Origin: Strigops habroptila
Taxonomy: Eukaryota; Chordata; Aves; Psittaciformes; Psittacidae
Direction of reading: 5' to 3'
Assembly (NCBI RefSeq): GCF_004027225.2
Contig: NC_044277.2
Coordinates: 40,730,305 to 40,794,304 of the forward strand
Length of the DNA stretch: 64,000 nucleotides
This document shows, in pieces, positions 11,831 to 25,215 of this stretch. The notes under the pieces were generated by a model, which was not told where the DNA came from, ran no database searches, and worked only from the letters and a program-made list of their open reading frames with translations. Both the position numbers and the translations under genes were made by a program. The first letter of the stretch is position 1; every line of letters starts with the position of its first letter.

Positions 11831-13182
11831 ATAGAATCATAGAATCATAGAATAGTTAGGGTTGGAAAGGACCTTAAGATCACCTAGTTCCAACCCCCCT
11901 GCCATGGGCAGGGACACCTCACACTAAACCATGTTGCCCAAGGCTCTGCCCAACCCGGCCTTGACCACCGCCAGGGGTGGAGCATTCACTACTTCCTTGG
12001 GCAACCCATTCCAGTGCCTCACCACCCTCACTGTAAAGAACTCCTTTCTTACATCTAACCTGAACTTCCCCTGTTTAAGCTTGAAGCCATTACCCCTTGT
12101 CCTACCATTACAGTCCCTAATGAAGAGTCCCTCCCCAGCATCCTTATAGGCCTCCTTCAGGTACTGGAAAGCTGCTAGGAGGTCTCCATGCAGCCTTCTC
12201 TTTTCCAGGCTGAACAGCCCCAACTTTCCCAGCCTGTCTTCATACGGGAGGTGCTCCAGCCCCCTTATCATCCTTGTGGCCCTCCTCTGGACTTCCTCCA
12301 ACAGCTCCATGTCCTTCTTATGTTGAGGACACCAGAACTGTACGCAATACTCCAAGTGACATCTCACGAGAGCAGAATAGAGGGGCAGGATCACCTCCTT
12401 TGACCTGCTGGTCACACTTCTTTTGATGCAGCCTAGGATACGGTTGGCTTTCGGGACTGCGAGTGCACACTGCTGGCTCATGTTAAGCTTCTCATCAACC
12501 AACACCCCCGAGTCCTTCTCTGCAGGGCTGCTCTGAATCTCTTCTCTGCCCAACCTGTAACTGTGCCTGGGATTGCCCTGACACAGGTGCAGGACCTTGC
12601 ACTTGGCTTGGTTAAACTTCATAAGGTTGGCATCGGCCCACCGCACAAGCGTGTCAAGGTCCCTCTGGATGGCATCCCTTCCCTCCAGCGTATCAACTGA
12701 ACCACACAGCTTGGTGTCATCGGCAAACTTGCTGAGGGCACACTCAACCCCACTGCCCATGTCGCTGGCAAAGATGTTGAACAGGACCGATCCCAACACC
12801 GATCCCTGAGGGACACCACTCGTTACTGTTTTCCAACTAGACATTGAGCCATTGACGACAACTCTTTGCATGCGGCCATCCAGCCAGTTCTTTATCCACT
12901 GAGTGGTCCATCTATCAAATTGATGTCTCTCCAATTTAGAGACAAGGATGTCGTGTGGGACAGTGTCGAACACTTTGCACAAGTCCAGGTCGATGACGTC
13001 AACTGCTCTGCCACTGTCCCTCAGTTCTGTGGCTCCATCATAGAAGGCCACCAGATTGGTCAGGCAGGATTTCCCCTTTGTGAAACCATGTTGGCTGTCA
13101 CCAACCACCTCTTTGTTTTTCATGTGCCTTAGCATACTTTCCAGGAGAATCTACTCCAAGATTTTGCCAGGCACAGAAGTGA
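11831..13182 (-). mobile_element. CR1 LINE, 5'-truncated, minus strand
   Basis: Read on the minus strand, this copy begins within the reverse-transcriptase domain (sequence corresponding to TSVPGKILE, near 13182). It runs through the end of ORF2 and a short 3'UTR and ends in tandem TTCTATGATTCTATGAT-type repeats at 11831-11856. It belongs to the same subfamily as the copies at 58957-60202 and 60751-63028, with near-identical 3' ends and protein sequence. The 5' truncation is typical of target-primed reverse transcription. Confidence 0.96.
11924..13182 (-). pseudogene. CR1 ORF2 C-terminal fragment (reverse transcriptase)
   Basis: An uninterrupted frame on the minus strand has its first ATG at 13135 (403 codons) and is open a little further upstream to the truncation point. 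Visible motifs, in order, are [10 protein letters not shown], the first catalytic Asp region ([14 protein letters not shown]), GVPQGSVLG, and the catalytic FADDTK box, followed by the CR1-specific C-terminal region ending ...LGRALGNMV. The endonuclease domain and the N-terminal part of the RT are missing, so it cannot be a functional retrotransposase. The absence of stops or frameshifts points to a fairly recent insertion. It is not a host gene. Confidence 0.93.
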
Positions 13183-13596
13183 TGTAGTAGAATTCTTTTG
13201 AGGCATGTTTAAACCAGTAGTGGAACCATAATAAAATCATAGAAACTGGGTGACTACTGAGTACAATGGAGTGATGTTGCTATAATTTTGAAAGACGAAG
13301 TTTGTGCATAAATGTTTCACAACCAGGCTTCTCCCCTTGTATAATCCATTGGTCTCTCACTGCCGTTACATTAACTGTGGTGGACTTCATCCAGGAAAAC
13401 ATGTAAATTAGGATTAATGTCACATTTAAACTAGAGCTGCATTGAAAGCTTTTGATTAAATCGAAAACTAACAGAAACTTCAGAAAACTAACAGAAACTC
13501 TGTAAATCCAGCCTCAAGTTCAATTGGCACGAATCTCATTTTTCCCTTGGGCACTACTGCAGACCCTTTCTTATAAGGTGGATCAAACCTTTGTTT

Positions 13597-13912
13597 CATA
13601 GAATCATTGAGTTCCAACCCCCCTGACATGGGCAGGGACACCTCACCCTAGACCATGTCGCCCAAGGCCCTATCCAGCCTGGCCTTGAGCACTGCCAGGG
13701 ATGGAGCATTTACAACTTCCTTGGGCAACCTGTTCCAGTGCCTCACCACTGTCACTGTAAAGAACTTCTTCCTTATATCTGACCTGAACTTCCCCTGTTT
13801 AAGGTTGAACCCATTACCCCTAGTTCTATCACTACAGTCCCTGAGGAACAGTCCGTCTCTAACACCCTTGTAGGCCCCCTTCAGATACTGGAAGGCTACT
13901 ATGAGGTTTCCT
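13597..13912 (-). mobile_element. CR1 LINE, short 3' fragment, minus strand
   Basis: It matches the 3'-terminal ~300 bp of the neighbouring CR1 copy: the 'ccaacccccctgacatggg' block, then the reverse complement of the ORF2 end. It has lost most of the terminal repeats and the conserved block next to them, because 'catagaatcattgagttcc' joins directly. It is more diverged than the 11831-13182 copy 415 bp to its left, so it is a separate insertion and not a continuation of it. Confidence 0.93.
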
Positions 13913-16900
13913 TAGGTACCAGCTGTTTGTGCTATCTCTGTGCCTCACACAGGTAGTTAAATGGTTGTAAAGCCTTTCCTGTTCTTGAATTTTACGTGTC
14001 TCTACCAACTATGATGGATAACTGCTAACTAGACTACCACAGGTCCCTTTTGAAATAAAAGTGGCAAGAGAAGTGTTAGGAATGGGACAGTTGTGAAACT
14101 TCTTTTCCCAGCATCTCCTTCCTGAAACGAAGATCATCTGGCTTGACCATCCTCTTGATCAGACAGAGACAGAGTTCAAAAGAAAGTGGATTGGGAATGT
14201 TGTGTCTCAAAGAGAATACAGATATTGCCTACTAAGGAGCTACTTTTTCTCCCAATGTCCTATTTAGGGCATTTGGATTCCCAAGTGAAGGTTGGTATGT
14301 GAGCCATGTAAACCATTTTTTTTTGCCATCAAATTGTATATCCCTAAGGTCTGTGACTGCAGCATTACCATTTTGACCACCTTTTATCTCTTTGAAGTGG
14401 CTCATGTTCTTAATAACTTGGTTAACCCTACCTCTAGTAATTTCAAAATTTACTTAGAGCTGGTGATGAATTATTTTTCTCAGCTGGGAATCTTGCCTTG
14501 GTTATGTGATCTTTATTACATTTACCCTTTCTAAACTTTGGAGTTAGAACTGTGCACAGTGTTTTAATAGAAAGTACTTTGAATTTGTAGCCCCTATTTA
14601 TATGGCTGAGAAAAAGTTTATTCTTCTAAGATTCAATTCCTGTTTATGAAGAGATTGTGTTTTATTTTAATACTTATCTGTTAATATGAAATGTTTGGGG
14701 GTTCAAATGAGATTCTTCTAATCAGCATTATAGCAAGTTAGCCAAAAACCAGGAGAGAAATTTACTGATTGAACAAATCTATGTTATCACTAAGACAACT
14801 ATTCCTGAACAGTTGCAAATTATGGGTGAAATATTAAAATATATTTGTTCTTTTATGGCATGTTTATTTTGATTCTTTACTTTAGCATAGCCTTGCCTTT
14901 AAACTGAATAGATTTAAACTTAGCCCCAAGTCTTCTATAAACTTTCTTCTAGTTATATCAATGAGTAGAACACACAAGAGAGAAGAAATGTTAAAAAAGC
15001 TACCAAAAAGCTAAACCACCTACAGTTAGCAGGGTCAGTATCCAATGCAGCTTCTCTCTGTGACCTGGAAATGATCCTGACTGATGACTGGCCAAGTGGT
15101 GATAGAACCAGCCTGTTTATATCACCTCGCCCTCCGTCCCATCCTGGTACATTTTGTAAAAGACTGTAACTATCATATATAAACTCAATGTTTAATTTAA
15201 TTATTTTACCAACTCAAATACAATCTCTGCTATAAAACAGAGAGGAAAATCAATGGACAGAGGAGCTCTGATCTTTGAAACCTGTGGAATGACTTGATTT
15301 TCTAAAAAAAATACCAATCAAATACTGAAATACGTTTCTGGCAGTGAGTAATTTGTCTGGGATGATTTTATCTTTTAAAATGCTGCGTATTATGCATGGG
15401 GCCTCATTAATTAGGTGGCTGTTCCTAATCCAAATATAGGTTATATCATTACTGAACTGTTGTTGTGTTCTCTCTGTGTATTTCTCACTAAACCAAGAAA
15501 GGTACAGTTAGAGCAACAGTTTGTTTGACACCTGTGCTCAACAGGTAATCTTGGTTTATTACTATTTATTATGAATGGATTGATTCAAATATATCAAGTG
15601 CATTATGCAATATGCTTGTTATAATCTCAGTATGGAATTAAATCTCTTTTTTTGTTTGTTTGTTTGTTTTTTTTGAGAACTCAAAAAAGTGTATTTTTGG
15701 ACTCTTAATGACTTCTGCTCCTTTCAGACTTATGTTTGAGGAAAGCAATGAATCTGGCACTGTGATCTACAAGTCAATACAACCATAAAAAGTTCTTCTG
15801 AAGCCAATTAGATGAAGATCTTAAGTGTTTCTGAGCTACTGTTACACATGAGAAAAGAGAGATAGATTCTTATGTTTCTGAAATGAAAAACTCTGGCAGG
15901 TTCAAGACAAGCAGTAATGACATTGGATTTATTCAGAAGTGAATAAGAAACCAATGAAACTCATAAATAAACAGCAGTAAGGTTGTTTTGGCAACTCTTC
16001 TGGCACTGACTGGAGACTCAAGAAATCATCGAGGCAATCTGTACTTGGAGTTCAGGAGTGAGAAGTCTGGATTCCTTTCTAAAAAGCTCAAAGAGAAATT
16101 GTTAACACCTACCAAGGCTCACATGAAAAAAGGCATTCTGATCTGGGAAAACTTCCTGCTCTTTTTTCTTGGTGGCATTAAGTTCTGTGTCATAAATTAC
16201 TTTATTTATGGATGTTGTGCACTGAGTCAGCTGTGGAAACCTGGGCCACAGCTGAATTAAAATTTTACACTGGAATAAAATCTAGTAAAATACATGCCAA
16301 AAAAATGATCTATTCTTCTGGAGTCTAGGTTGATACTTTAGACTCAAAGCAGAACACAAACTTAATGCCAAATTCAACACAGATTTATATATGAAGAGAA
16401 ACAAGGCAATATATGTATTCTTATTCTTAAAAGCTTCCTGGCTAATTAGTTCTGTAAGATAAGGCAACCTGTTTTCCTTGTCTTCTGTTTCATGTTCTGT
16501 CCTTTCTTTTCCTTTCTCTTTCCTTTTGAATAATATTGAAAAGGGGTATAATGTTGGATGGGATGTTATCAGTACCAACTAACAAACAGGTGCAATATTG
16601 AAATGAGATGTTAAAAAGGACATTGGCTGCAAGTTCTATGTTTTGTGTTCAGGTTTTGCCCAGTTCAGCTATGCATCTCATGTTGGAGGCATCCTAAGGA
16701 GAAAGATACAACAGATTATTTGCCATTTTCCCTTTTGTCTTACATGGGCTTTTTGTATCATAGTAATTATTAGTTCTGTTGAGCATACCCCGGCTAGGTT
16801 AGCTTACATGGGAAATAATATCAGATTATGTCTGTTTCTGTTTAAAAACAAAGTTAGGGAGAGATCCTATATGAAGTTATTCGGTTTGGTATCTTGTTTT

Positions 16901-17439
16901 CTACCTTAACATCTAAACTGTTGCAGCATGAATTTCATGATTTGGGGTGTAGTGAGTGAAAGACTAAGATGGAACTGGTCTTAGTTTGTCTGAGCTGTGG
17001 AGATCCTATAAATAACTTTAAACTTCTGGTGTATCAAATGTCATTTATGTGAGCATAAATTTAATGCAAGGCAGTTCTGCTATATTTAATAAATTTAACA
17101 ATAATAAGCAAAAAATTTATAAAAATTGCAAGGCAATTCTTCTATATTCACTACTGTAACAGGATCTGGAGTCAGCCAAAGTCTGCATGCATGTTTCTTA
17201 GCATTGCTAAAGTGGAAACCTTAAGAAGATAAGCTATTATAACCTAGAACAACATCACTTTTAAATAGGCAAAACTCAGCTAGGTTAAGACAAAAGTAAA
17301 AAGGACTTGTAAACACACCTTCTCATCTTTTTTTTCTGTCCTTGACAGGGGTGACTTACCTCCAATCAAACTGCTTTCAGTGATTTTCTGTATCAGAAAA
17401 CTCTTCAGTCAACAAGCTCTGAATGCTAGTTAGAGCTGG
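13913..17439. other. Gene-poor AT-rich DNA, no supported gene
   Basis: Only short open frames are present, with no recognisable product. A (TTTG)n-like stretch occurs near 15652-15674. No recognisable transposon was seen. Confidence 0.55.
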
Positions 17440-17926
17440 TATCCCTTACTCTCTGTCTGGTATGACAGTTCTTGGAGGACCGTCTCCCATGGGAGGATCC
17501 CATGCTGGAGCAAGCGAAGAGTGTGAGGAGGACTCCCCTGAGGAGGAAGGAGAGCCAGAGATAGTGTATGATGAACTGACCACAAACCCCACTCCCACTC
17601 CGCCTGCACCGCTGCAGGGAAGGAGGTGGAGAAATCGGGAATAATGTTAAGCCCAGAAGAAGGGAGAGGTGGAGGGAAAGGTGTTTTAAGATTTAGTTTT
17701 TATTTCTCATTACCCTACTCTGATTTGATTTGTAACAAATCAAGCTAATTTCCCCAAATAGAAACTGTTTTGCCTGTGATGGTAATTAGTAAATGATCTC
17801 TCCCTGCCCTTTTCTCGTCGAGCTTTTTGTTGTATTTTTTTTTCTCTCCCCAGTCCTGCTGAGTAGGTGGAGTGATAGAACAGCTTTCGTGGGCACCTGA
17901 CATGTAGCCAGGGTCAATCCACCACA
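17440..17926 (+). mobile_element. LTR-like remnant of an avian endogenous retrovirus
   Basis: The segment ending ...CCACCACA at 17926 resembles, from memory, the 3' part of a family of avian retroviral long terminal repeats. It has a purine-rich stretch (about 17645-17685), a T-rich block around 'ctcattaccctactctgattt', a degenerate polyadenylation-signal region near 17735, and a terminal CA. No primer-binding-site-like TGG follows and no gag, pol or env homology was seen alongside, so it is a solo or partial LTR. The left boundary is uncertain; about 17640 is the most conservative start. The short acidic open frame at 17423-17644 overlaps it and is not treated as a gene. Confidence 0.5.
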
Positions 17927-20900
17927 GGTAATTACCAACAGATTAAACGTATGTTTATTTGTGTTTCTCTCTTCTTTTTTAGGACAAATTGAAATGAGGT
18001 TTTCTTAGAATGCGAACCTAATCTTTAGGTGCACCTCTTTTATGTTTCAAGGTAAGTATGGTGGCAACCAAGTTCAAAAAGGTATTTGCTCCACATGTAA
18101 TATACAAAACACAAACATATAACTTTTTTTTGAGGAACAATATAACTTTTTCACTGGTAAAAATAGCAGTGCAAACAGATGTAGTTACATGTATTTTACA
18201 AGTCTTGATCCAAACTGTCAAATCTAAAGATAGGCTGACTTTTTTTCCTGAATATACTGTCCAAATAAAGAGAAAATGAGATGTTTCTGTGTCTTATAAA
18301 CTTATTCACAACTGTTTGAATTGTATACAATGTGAATGTGGTGATAATGAGGGCAGAAGCAATGTTAAAGCTTCCTATACAACACACGTGCCAGCTGACC
18401 AAGAGTAGCTATGTTCTACATGTTCCCAGCAGCTGCTGTTTTCAAGCTGCCTCGGGGCTCTGACCTCACCCAGAAATATTTCACTGTAAGTTGGCATCTC
18501 CCGTGTTGTCACCTTCATAGTCTTTAAGGTGGTGATGTGGGACTTCAGAGACCTTGGATCAACTTCTGTTGCTCCTGTGGGCATAAGTGAATAAGACATT
18601 TCTTCTTTTTGTATCTCAGTGTCTCATCTGTAAAACAGAGACAGCAACACTCCCAGCTTTTTGTCTGTCTGGTCTATTTATGTAGAGAGTAACTTCAGGC
18701 AAGATTTTGTTACCTATGAACATGTCTAGTACGAAATTGCTCCTCTCTCACATGGGAAGTTGTTAATGCATTAATGGCTTGGGAAGTTTTTAGGAGTATA
18801 CAGATTGGAGCAGCTGGAAAATTGAAAAACTTTCGGTAGCCTGGAGTTAGGGAATTCTCTTCAGAGCTGTGGTCCGAACAGTTCTCAGGTAGAAAAGGAA
18901 GCTAGCCTTGATTTTATCCATTCCAGGTAAACTTGTGATAACTGTGCTAATGAGTAAAAATGTGCTGCCATTGTTGCTTCTCCTTTTTGGGGTGTGTGTG
19001 TAAATACCATGCTGAGAGTTGCCCTAGCAAGTGAAGTCTTTATTTGTTAATCTTGATGGAGCTTTGGCGCCTGGCTGATCATCTAATATTTAGAAGACTC
19101 TATGGAAACAGAAGTGCCTTCAGACTACAGATGGAACCATGGTTAAATGACAGATACGTGTGATATTTTGAGGATCTACGGACTGGACTTAGGTATTTAA
19201 AGTAGGAGTTAGATGTCTAAGTCCTTTAATGGATCTATAGTGATTAGTCAACTTAATAACTCCTGAAGACTTGCAAAATGATTGAGAAGTGTCCACTTCC
19301 CTTTTAAATGGTGGAAAGTAAATAACTGAGAGTGGCCACAGAAATAGTTAAAACAAAGAAAGTAGTTAATTCCTTTAGCAAAGCTATGAGATGGTTTGAT
19401 ATGGACTAAAACATGTTGGGGAAGGCACAGCTGTCAGAGATAAGGTTTAAGCTGAAGTGACCTTGTGTCTGGGAAGGATGTGCAAGTGCTGGAAGAGAAA
19501 ATTTTAAATATGCTGCATATTTCACCATTTGCATACTCAGACCTTTCAAGGAGCTGGCTGATCCTTGTAAGGAGTGAACAGGAAAGTTTGCATGTTCTGA
19601 GTCACTCAAGAAAATACATCCACACTGCTGAGACGCATGGAGGACTCCAGTCCAATAAGCAGCATCTGGATCAGAAAAAGACTAACAGTGACCTGCTGAA
19701 GATTCGCTTTTCCCTTCTGTTGTTTTCATGCTGACTGAACAGCAGTCCTAGCTGGTTTCTGTTTTGCTTACAGGAACTGGAAGGAGAAAATTTGAATCTA
19801 TCTCGTATACCAGCTGAGGAGCATTCTTTGCATCACCAGTGACACAAACCTATTTATTCAGACAACTTGCCATTTTCATCCTCCAAATCTCATTGTCTAT
19901 CCACTTTGCTTTTCACTACCTTCCCAAAGAGAGCAGTTACAGCCTGCTGAGTCACCCTTCTTAGCTGCCCATTAAGCATGAGACATTAAGCAGAAAGGGA
20001 AGGCTGCAGAGAAAAGGTGCCTATGAACCATGTAATATATGGTAGCAAAGGAAGTAAATCTGTCCACTTGCCCCTTGGGAAGGAGTGAATAGCCTAACTG
20101 GTGAGGCTTCAGTCCAAAAGGCTGATACCAGGACATGGAATTTGTTTCAAATTAGGCATCTAAAGAGGTTTCCTTAATCCAAAGATTACCTCATATCAGA
20201 ACATATGAAAGTATGGTAATATTATGGTTAAAAGCAAAATAATAATAATAACTCTAGGATTTACAGAAGGATCTGCCTCAATACCTACCCATCTCCAGAC
20301 ACGTGAGTTATGTTCCACAATTTTTATTCCTGCAGGAAACTGAGTGATCACTGCCATCTATTGGTAACAAAGAAGCTAACATTAATGTCCCACTGAGATA
20401 ATGCACTAGAAATTACATAATTGACCTGAAACTGAACATGCTACGCTGTTAAAGATGATGATGTATCGTCTCAGCCTACTGGGCCTCATGATGGGGTTTT
20501 TTTAAATGCAGGTTTTACACCACATGAAATGTACACCCTTTAAGCTGGCTTTTCTTACTAATGCTTAGATGGTTTTGTCTGTTACAACACAAGTCCCCAT
20601 TTATATCATTCATGTGATGCTGTGCACATGTTTTTAACAGAAAAACATCTGGCTGGGACAGCTCCAGGGGATTAACAAATTTGAATTCCCAAGTATGAGA
20701 TAACTTGGTTGCCTGAAGGAGAAATTCCTTGCTCTTGGCACAAATCTTGTGAGAAGTACCATGAAATCTTCTCAATGAAAAGCACTGGTTGCCACATTTC
20801 TGTTTATCATTATCACATTGGCCTTGATAGGAAAAAAACAGGGAAACAGTTGCTGCATGAGAGTTATACCTATTTTAACATGTGAAGGAGAATTGTTCCT

Positions 20901-23900
20901 ACTAGCATCTATGAAATGAATCAAAGGCAAAACAAAACAATTTGCTAACCACTTATTAGTATCTAAACTATATCCAATGTCTGAATAGCCTTTAATGAGG
21001 GTACTAAGTGTACAGAACTAGCAAATGTAATAATGCACTTCAGAAATTTTCTTCAACATCTTTATTTTTATTGTTCATCATTCAAAAGATCTGCATACCT
21101 ATGAACAAATTATTCAAACCTAATTTTAAGCACACCTTCAATGGCTCAATGTCATTCACTTTATTAGAAGTTGTAGCTATTTATGCTAGAAAGATTGTAG
21201 CATAAATTTTGCCACGAGTTATGCCACAATTGCAGCTCTGTTATAACTAACACAAAATCAGGTTTTTGCTGTGTGCAGCTTTATACTTCGGTTACATTAT
21301 TTGGACCCTAGGTTAGGGAATTAGGCATAAAAAATGTGGATGAAAATCTATTTTTTTTTTTTTCCATTTTTAGCAAATAGTTTGTAGACCTTCCAAAACA
21401 CATTGAGAGAAGTGAAGTCCTCTTACAAAATAACTGATGTATTCTTTTCCAGAAGCCCCAAATTTCATCCATGATATTTGTGTTGCCAAATATAAATGTG
21501 CTGATTTACAGTTCAAAAGACTAAATAGATTTAAAAAAAATGTTTTTGGCAGTATTAAGCAGCTATATGTCATAATACTATATGGAAAGTTATTAGGGAA
21601 TATTTATTTTATTCTTTTCTTCTATAGGAAAATCTGTTCTAAAATAACTAGCAGGCTATTTTAATGTGTTTCAGGCATGCTTGCTTCTCTTTTGTATCCA
21701 GGTAGAAGCACACTAAGATCCTACCCTGACCCTTGGGACCACAGTCTTCTCCAGGAAGGGACTGTCCCTGTGCAGGCACCAGGGCTTGTTAGAGCTATGG
21801 GCTGAGTAAGGTTTTGGCATACCCAGTGGCACTTACTGCAGTCTGTGTTTGTGCAAAGCACACAAGGTACTGCCACACTCACTGTTTTGCAGAGCAAGAG
21901 ATTTTGGCATTGACTCACAACTGGCCTCTAACTGTCCCCAGGAACTGCACTTGCTCGTGTGAGGAAACCGTTCAGTGCAGGCCAAAGATTTCATGCACTG
22001 TGGAAGCACAAGGCAAGCAAAGCTGCCTGACAAGCTTTATGAATGCTTGTTTGAATTTTCTAAGAGAGTATTTTCATAAAGTTGTAATCCTTTTATCTCA
22101 AAAGGATTGCTGCTTAAATTACTGTTAACAAAATCAAGAGTGGGAGGAAACAGAGGCCTGCCAGCTTAAGAAGATCAAAGCATGCTAGCATTGATATCTA
22201 TATTTATGGTGCAGGTATTAAGTTACTTAAGTACTTTAGAAGAGAAGAAACATTTCACCACCAATACAAGAAATATTATATTGCTAACTTTAGTTTAAAC
22301 CTACTTCTTTTTATTCAGGAGAGTGCCTTTAACTTGCCATTATCTAATAAATAAGATTTGAAAACTGATTTACTTAAATGAAAACAAAATGTTACATTTT
22401 TCTGTACTTGTTTAAGGCTTAGGGGAAGGAGTGGTTTCCCCATTCAAGACAACCAAATCTTGAAATAAGGAGGCTTCCTGCTTCTTTTATACTTCACTTC
22501 TTTCTTATTATAATTTCTGCTTGTCATGCACACAAGGGGAGGTAACCAGTTCTTAAAAAGGGTTAACTGTGGCATTGTATTTGTCCTTCTGGTCAGTCAC
22601 CTGTGCCTTCAAGATACCTGTGTATCATCTCTGCCTCAGTCTTCCCTCTCTCCCCTACTCCACACATTGACCAAACTGAGAAAGTTGGTCCAGCCAGTCA
22701 GGACTGCATCCTGAACTTTTGACCAGCTGAAAGCTACGTCCTCAGTGTATTCATGTGGCTCTGCTGGGCAACTCCTTCAATAGCTGCTGAGACGGAGGGC
22801 TTGCTCCTCATTCTGAAGCAGTGATGTCCATACTAGAGACAGACCACAGTGTTTCCTGCCTTTGCTATGCTTTTCATTAATCTTTCCCTAATTGGCCCTT
22901 TGTTTTAAAGAACCAGGATCAGAAAGTCTTCAGAAAGAGCTCAAGATCCTCTCTATCTCATGGTTTTATCTTTCTGAAGACTGTCAAACTGACGAATATT
23001 TTTCTTACAAAGAATAAGAGCAGGAGAAATTTAAGAACAAATATTGCTGACACAGAAGTCCTGCTTCACATACATATGTATTTGTAAATATAAATACATT
23101 ACCTATATTTATTTCCTCTTGTCTTCCTATTTTCCTCATAGTTAATAAAGCTTTAACCCCTTTTTTTTTAATGACTGTTTAATGTAGGACTAAAAAAGCT
23201 ACACTCTCTCAGTTTAACCCCATCGCCTGGATCATATTTCATTGTAGTAGTGTGTGACAATGTAATGACATTTCCTTTAATCAGCTGGGGTCCCTGAAAT
23301 TAGCTTTCTTGATTTTGGCCTCTGGTTGCCTAGTTAGAAACTCCATGGCAGAGGACAGCAATAATTCATTACAGCCAGCTGGAATAAGGATTTTGTTTCT
23401 CACAAGAAACAGCATTTTAGAATAGGTCTATATGTACACATAGGCATACATATATGTTACCTTTTTTAATATTTATATAGACACACAAGCGTGTACGTAT
23501 TTCCTCCTGTATCAGGATAGAAAGTCAGAAACTTGACACTTTTAATGGGAATGAGATCCCTCTAATGTCTCTCTTGATCTGACAGCTGCCAAACTCCTTT
23601 GCTTCCCACCCCTCTGATTGCTTTCCTGGATGCTCAGCTGCCCAGCTGCCACGCTGGCTTGTTGGCTGCCTGAGGAGCCAGCTGCTTTGACAGGGAAGTG
23701 GAGGATCCCAGGGCGCCGGCAACCTGCCCACCCCGCTGCCACCCAACTGGCTAGTGCCTTGTCAAGGCAGACTGCCTGGAAACCTGTATTATTCCTGTTG
23801 AATTTTTTGATGGACTTCTGCAGGATCCATATGTCCTGTTTAATCAGTACTCTCTGATGGAGCAGGGCTCCTTCAGTGACAAAAACTAATGAGCTTCAGC

Positions 23901-24720
23901 GTTTTTGTGGTATGTAGAGGCGCTCTTCTCAAATGTGTCCTTTAGTTGTGACTGCACTAATACATGCTCAACACACTTTCAAGATGTGCAGATGTTCAGA
24001 AGAGTACTCAAATAGGGCTCAAGAAAAATGAAAAGAGAACCACGGAGGTACTGAAAGTCGATGACAGTGAAGACACTTGGGTATTACAAAGAAGGAGCAA
24101 GCAGGGCATTTCAGAAGGATAGGAATGATCTAATAGAATAGAGGGAATTTTGAGGGAATTCCTGACGAGCCAATGCCTTTAGGTTTTAGACATTAGAAAG
24201 CTATGAACGTGTCATGCTTCAGCAATGCTCAAGAGTCAATTTATAAAAGCTCAGGGTTGTTGCACGAGTAGATAATAGCTAAAGAACATCATCTGTGATT
24301 ATGCAACAACAAAGCCATCGTCTTTCACTTACCTCAGTAGGAAGGCAAATGCAATGTAATGCCCTATGCCAGAGAAAATGTCTTGCTTTGGGACTTTTTC
24401 AGCTAGTAAATAACATAAAATCCAACTAACATACCAAACAAAATCTATTTTAAGACAATTTATGGTTGAGAACAATGTACGAAATATATCTGACCTATCT
24501 GTATGTGTTGCAGGTATGTATTTGGTGACATTTTGACAGTGGTCTTCCTCCATAAATTATTGTATTTAAAGCAGTATTTCTCTTTTAAATGCTCCTTCCC
24601 GTTTTATAAAAGTTTGTTGGGTTTTTCTTTACTTCCTTTTCTGTTGTTCAACTCCAACTTAACTCTTCTGGTTGAAAGACCTCTTCATTTTCTAAGAAAA
24701 GAAGGTGAATATAATATTTA

Positions 24721-25215
24721 GACCAACACCTGTAACCCTCAGCTTCTTACCCTTCATATATCAAACACATTTTTTACTTTTTCTAATTTCCTCTCCTACC
24801 TCAGCTCACTATCCTTTTCTTCTTCTCTATCTAATTTATTCCAATTCCTTCATTTCTTCTTCATTTGCTTCAGTTTATTCACGTTATAGAAAAGGTGTGG
24901 AGTACAACTTCCTTTCTTCAACCTATTCAGGATTTTCTCTGTCTTTCCATTTCTTTCCCCTTGCCCTTCTGATTTCACTGTAACAAAAATCTTCTTTTCT
25001 TTTAACATTCAACTTTTGATTTCTTCTTAATCACCTCCTCCTACTCTGCATTGACTCAGACTTTCTTTTCCTCCTCTCTTAACCCTTCCGTGCCTTTCAT
25101 CTTTCCTCCTTCCTGCATCACCGCTTCTGCACTCACTCAACAGTCCTTTCACAAGTTTTTCTACCTCCTCCACTCACCTTGTTATCTTTCCTTCTTAAAT
25201 TTTCTCCTTGACTCA
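24721..25215. repeat. Long pyrimidine-biased (C/T) tract
   Basis: Over roughly 500 bp the plus strand is dominated by T and C in irregular order (cttctt, ttcctt, tcctc and similar), with few G. It is not a simple tandem repeat. Open frames across it translate as Ser/Phe/Leu/Pro-rich strings, which is a compositional artefact. Such purine/pyrimidine asymmetry can favour triplex (H-DNA) structure or reflect decayed microsatellite. No function is shown. Confidence 0.7.
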
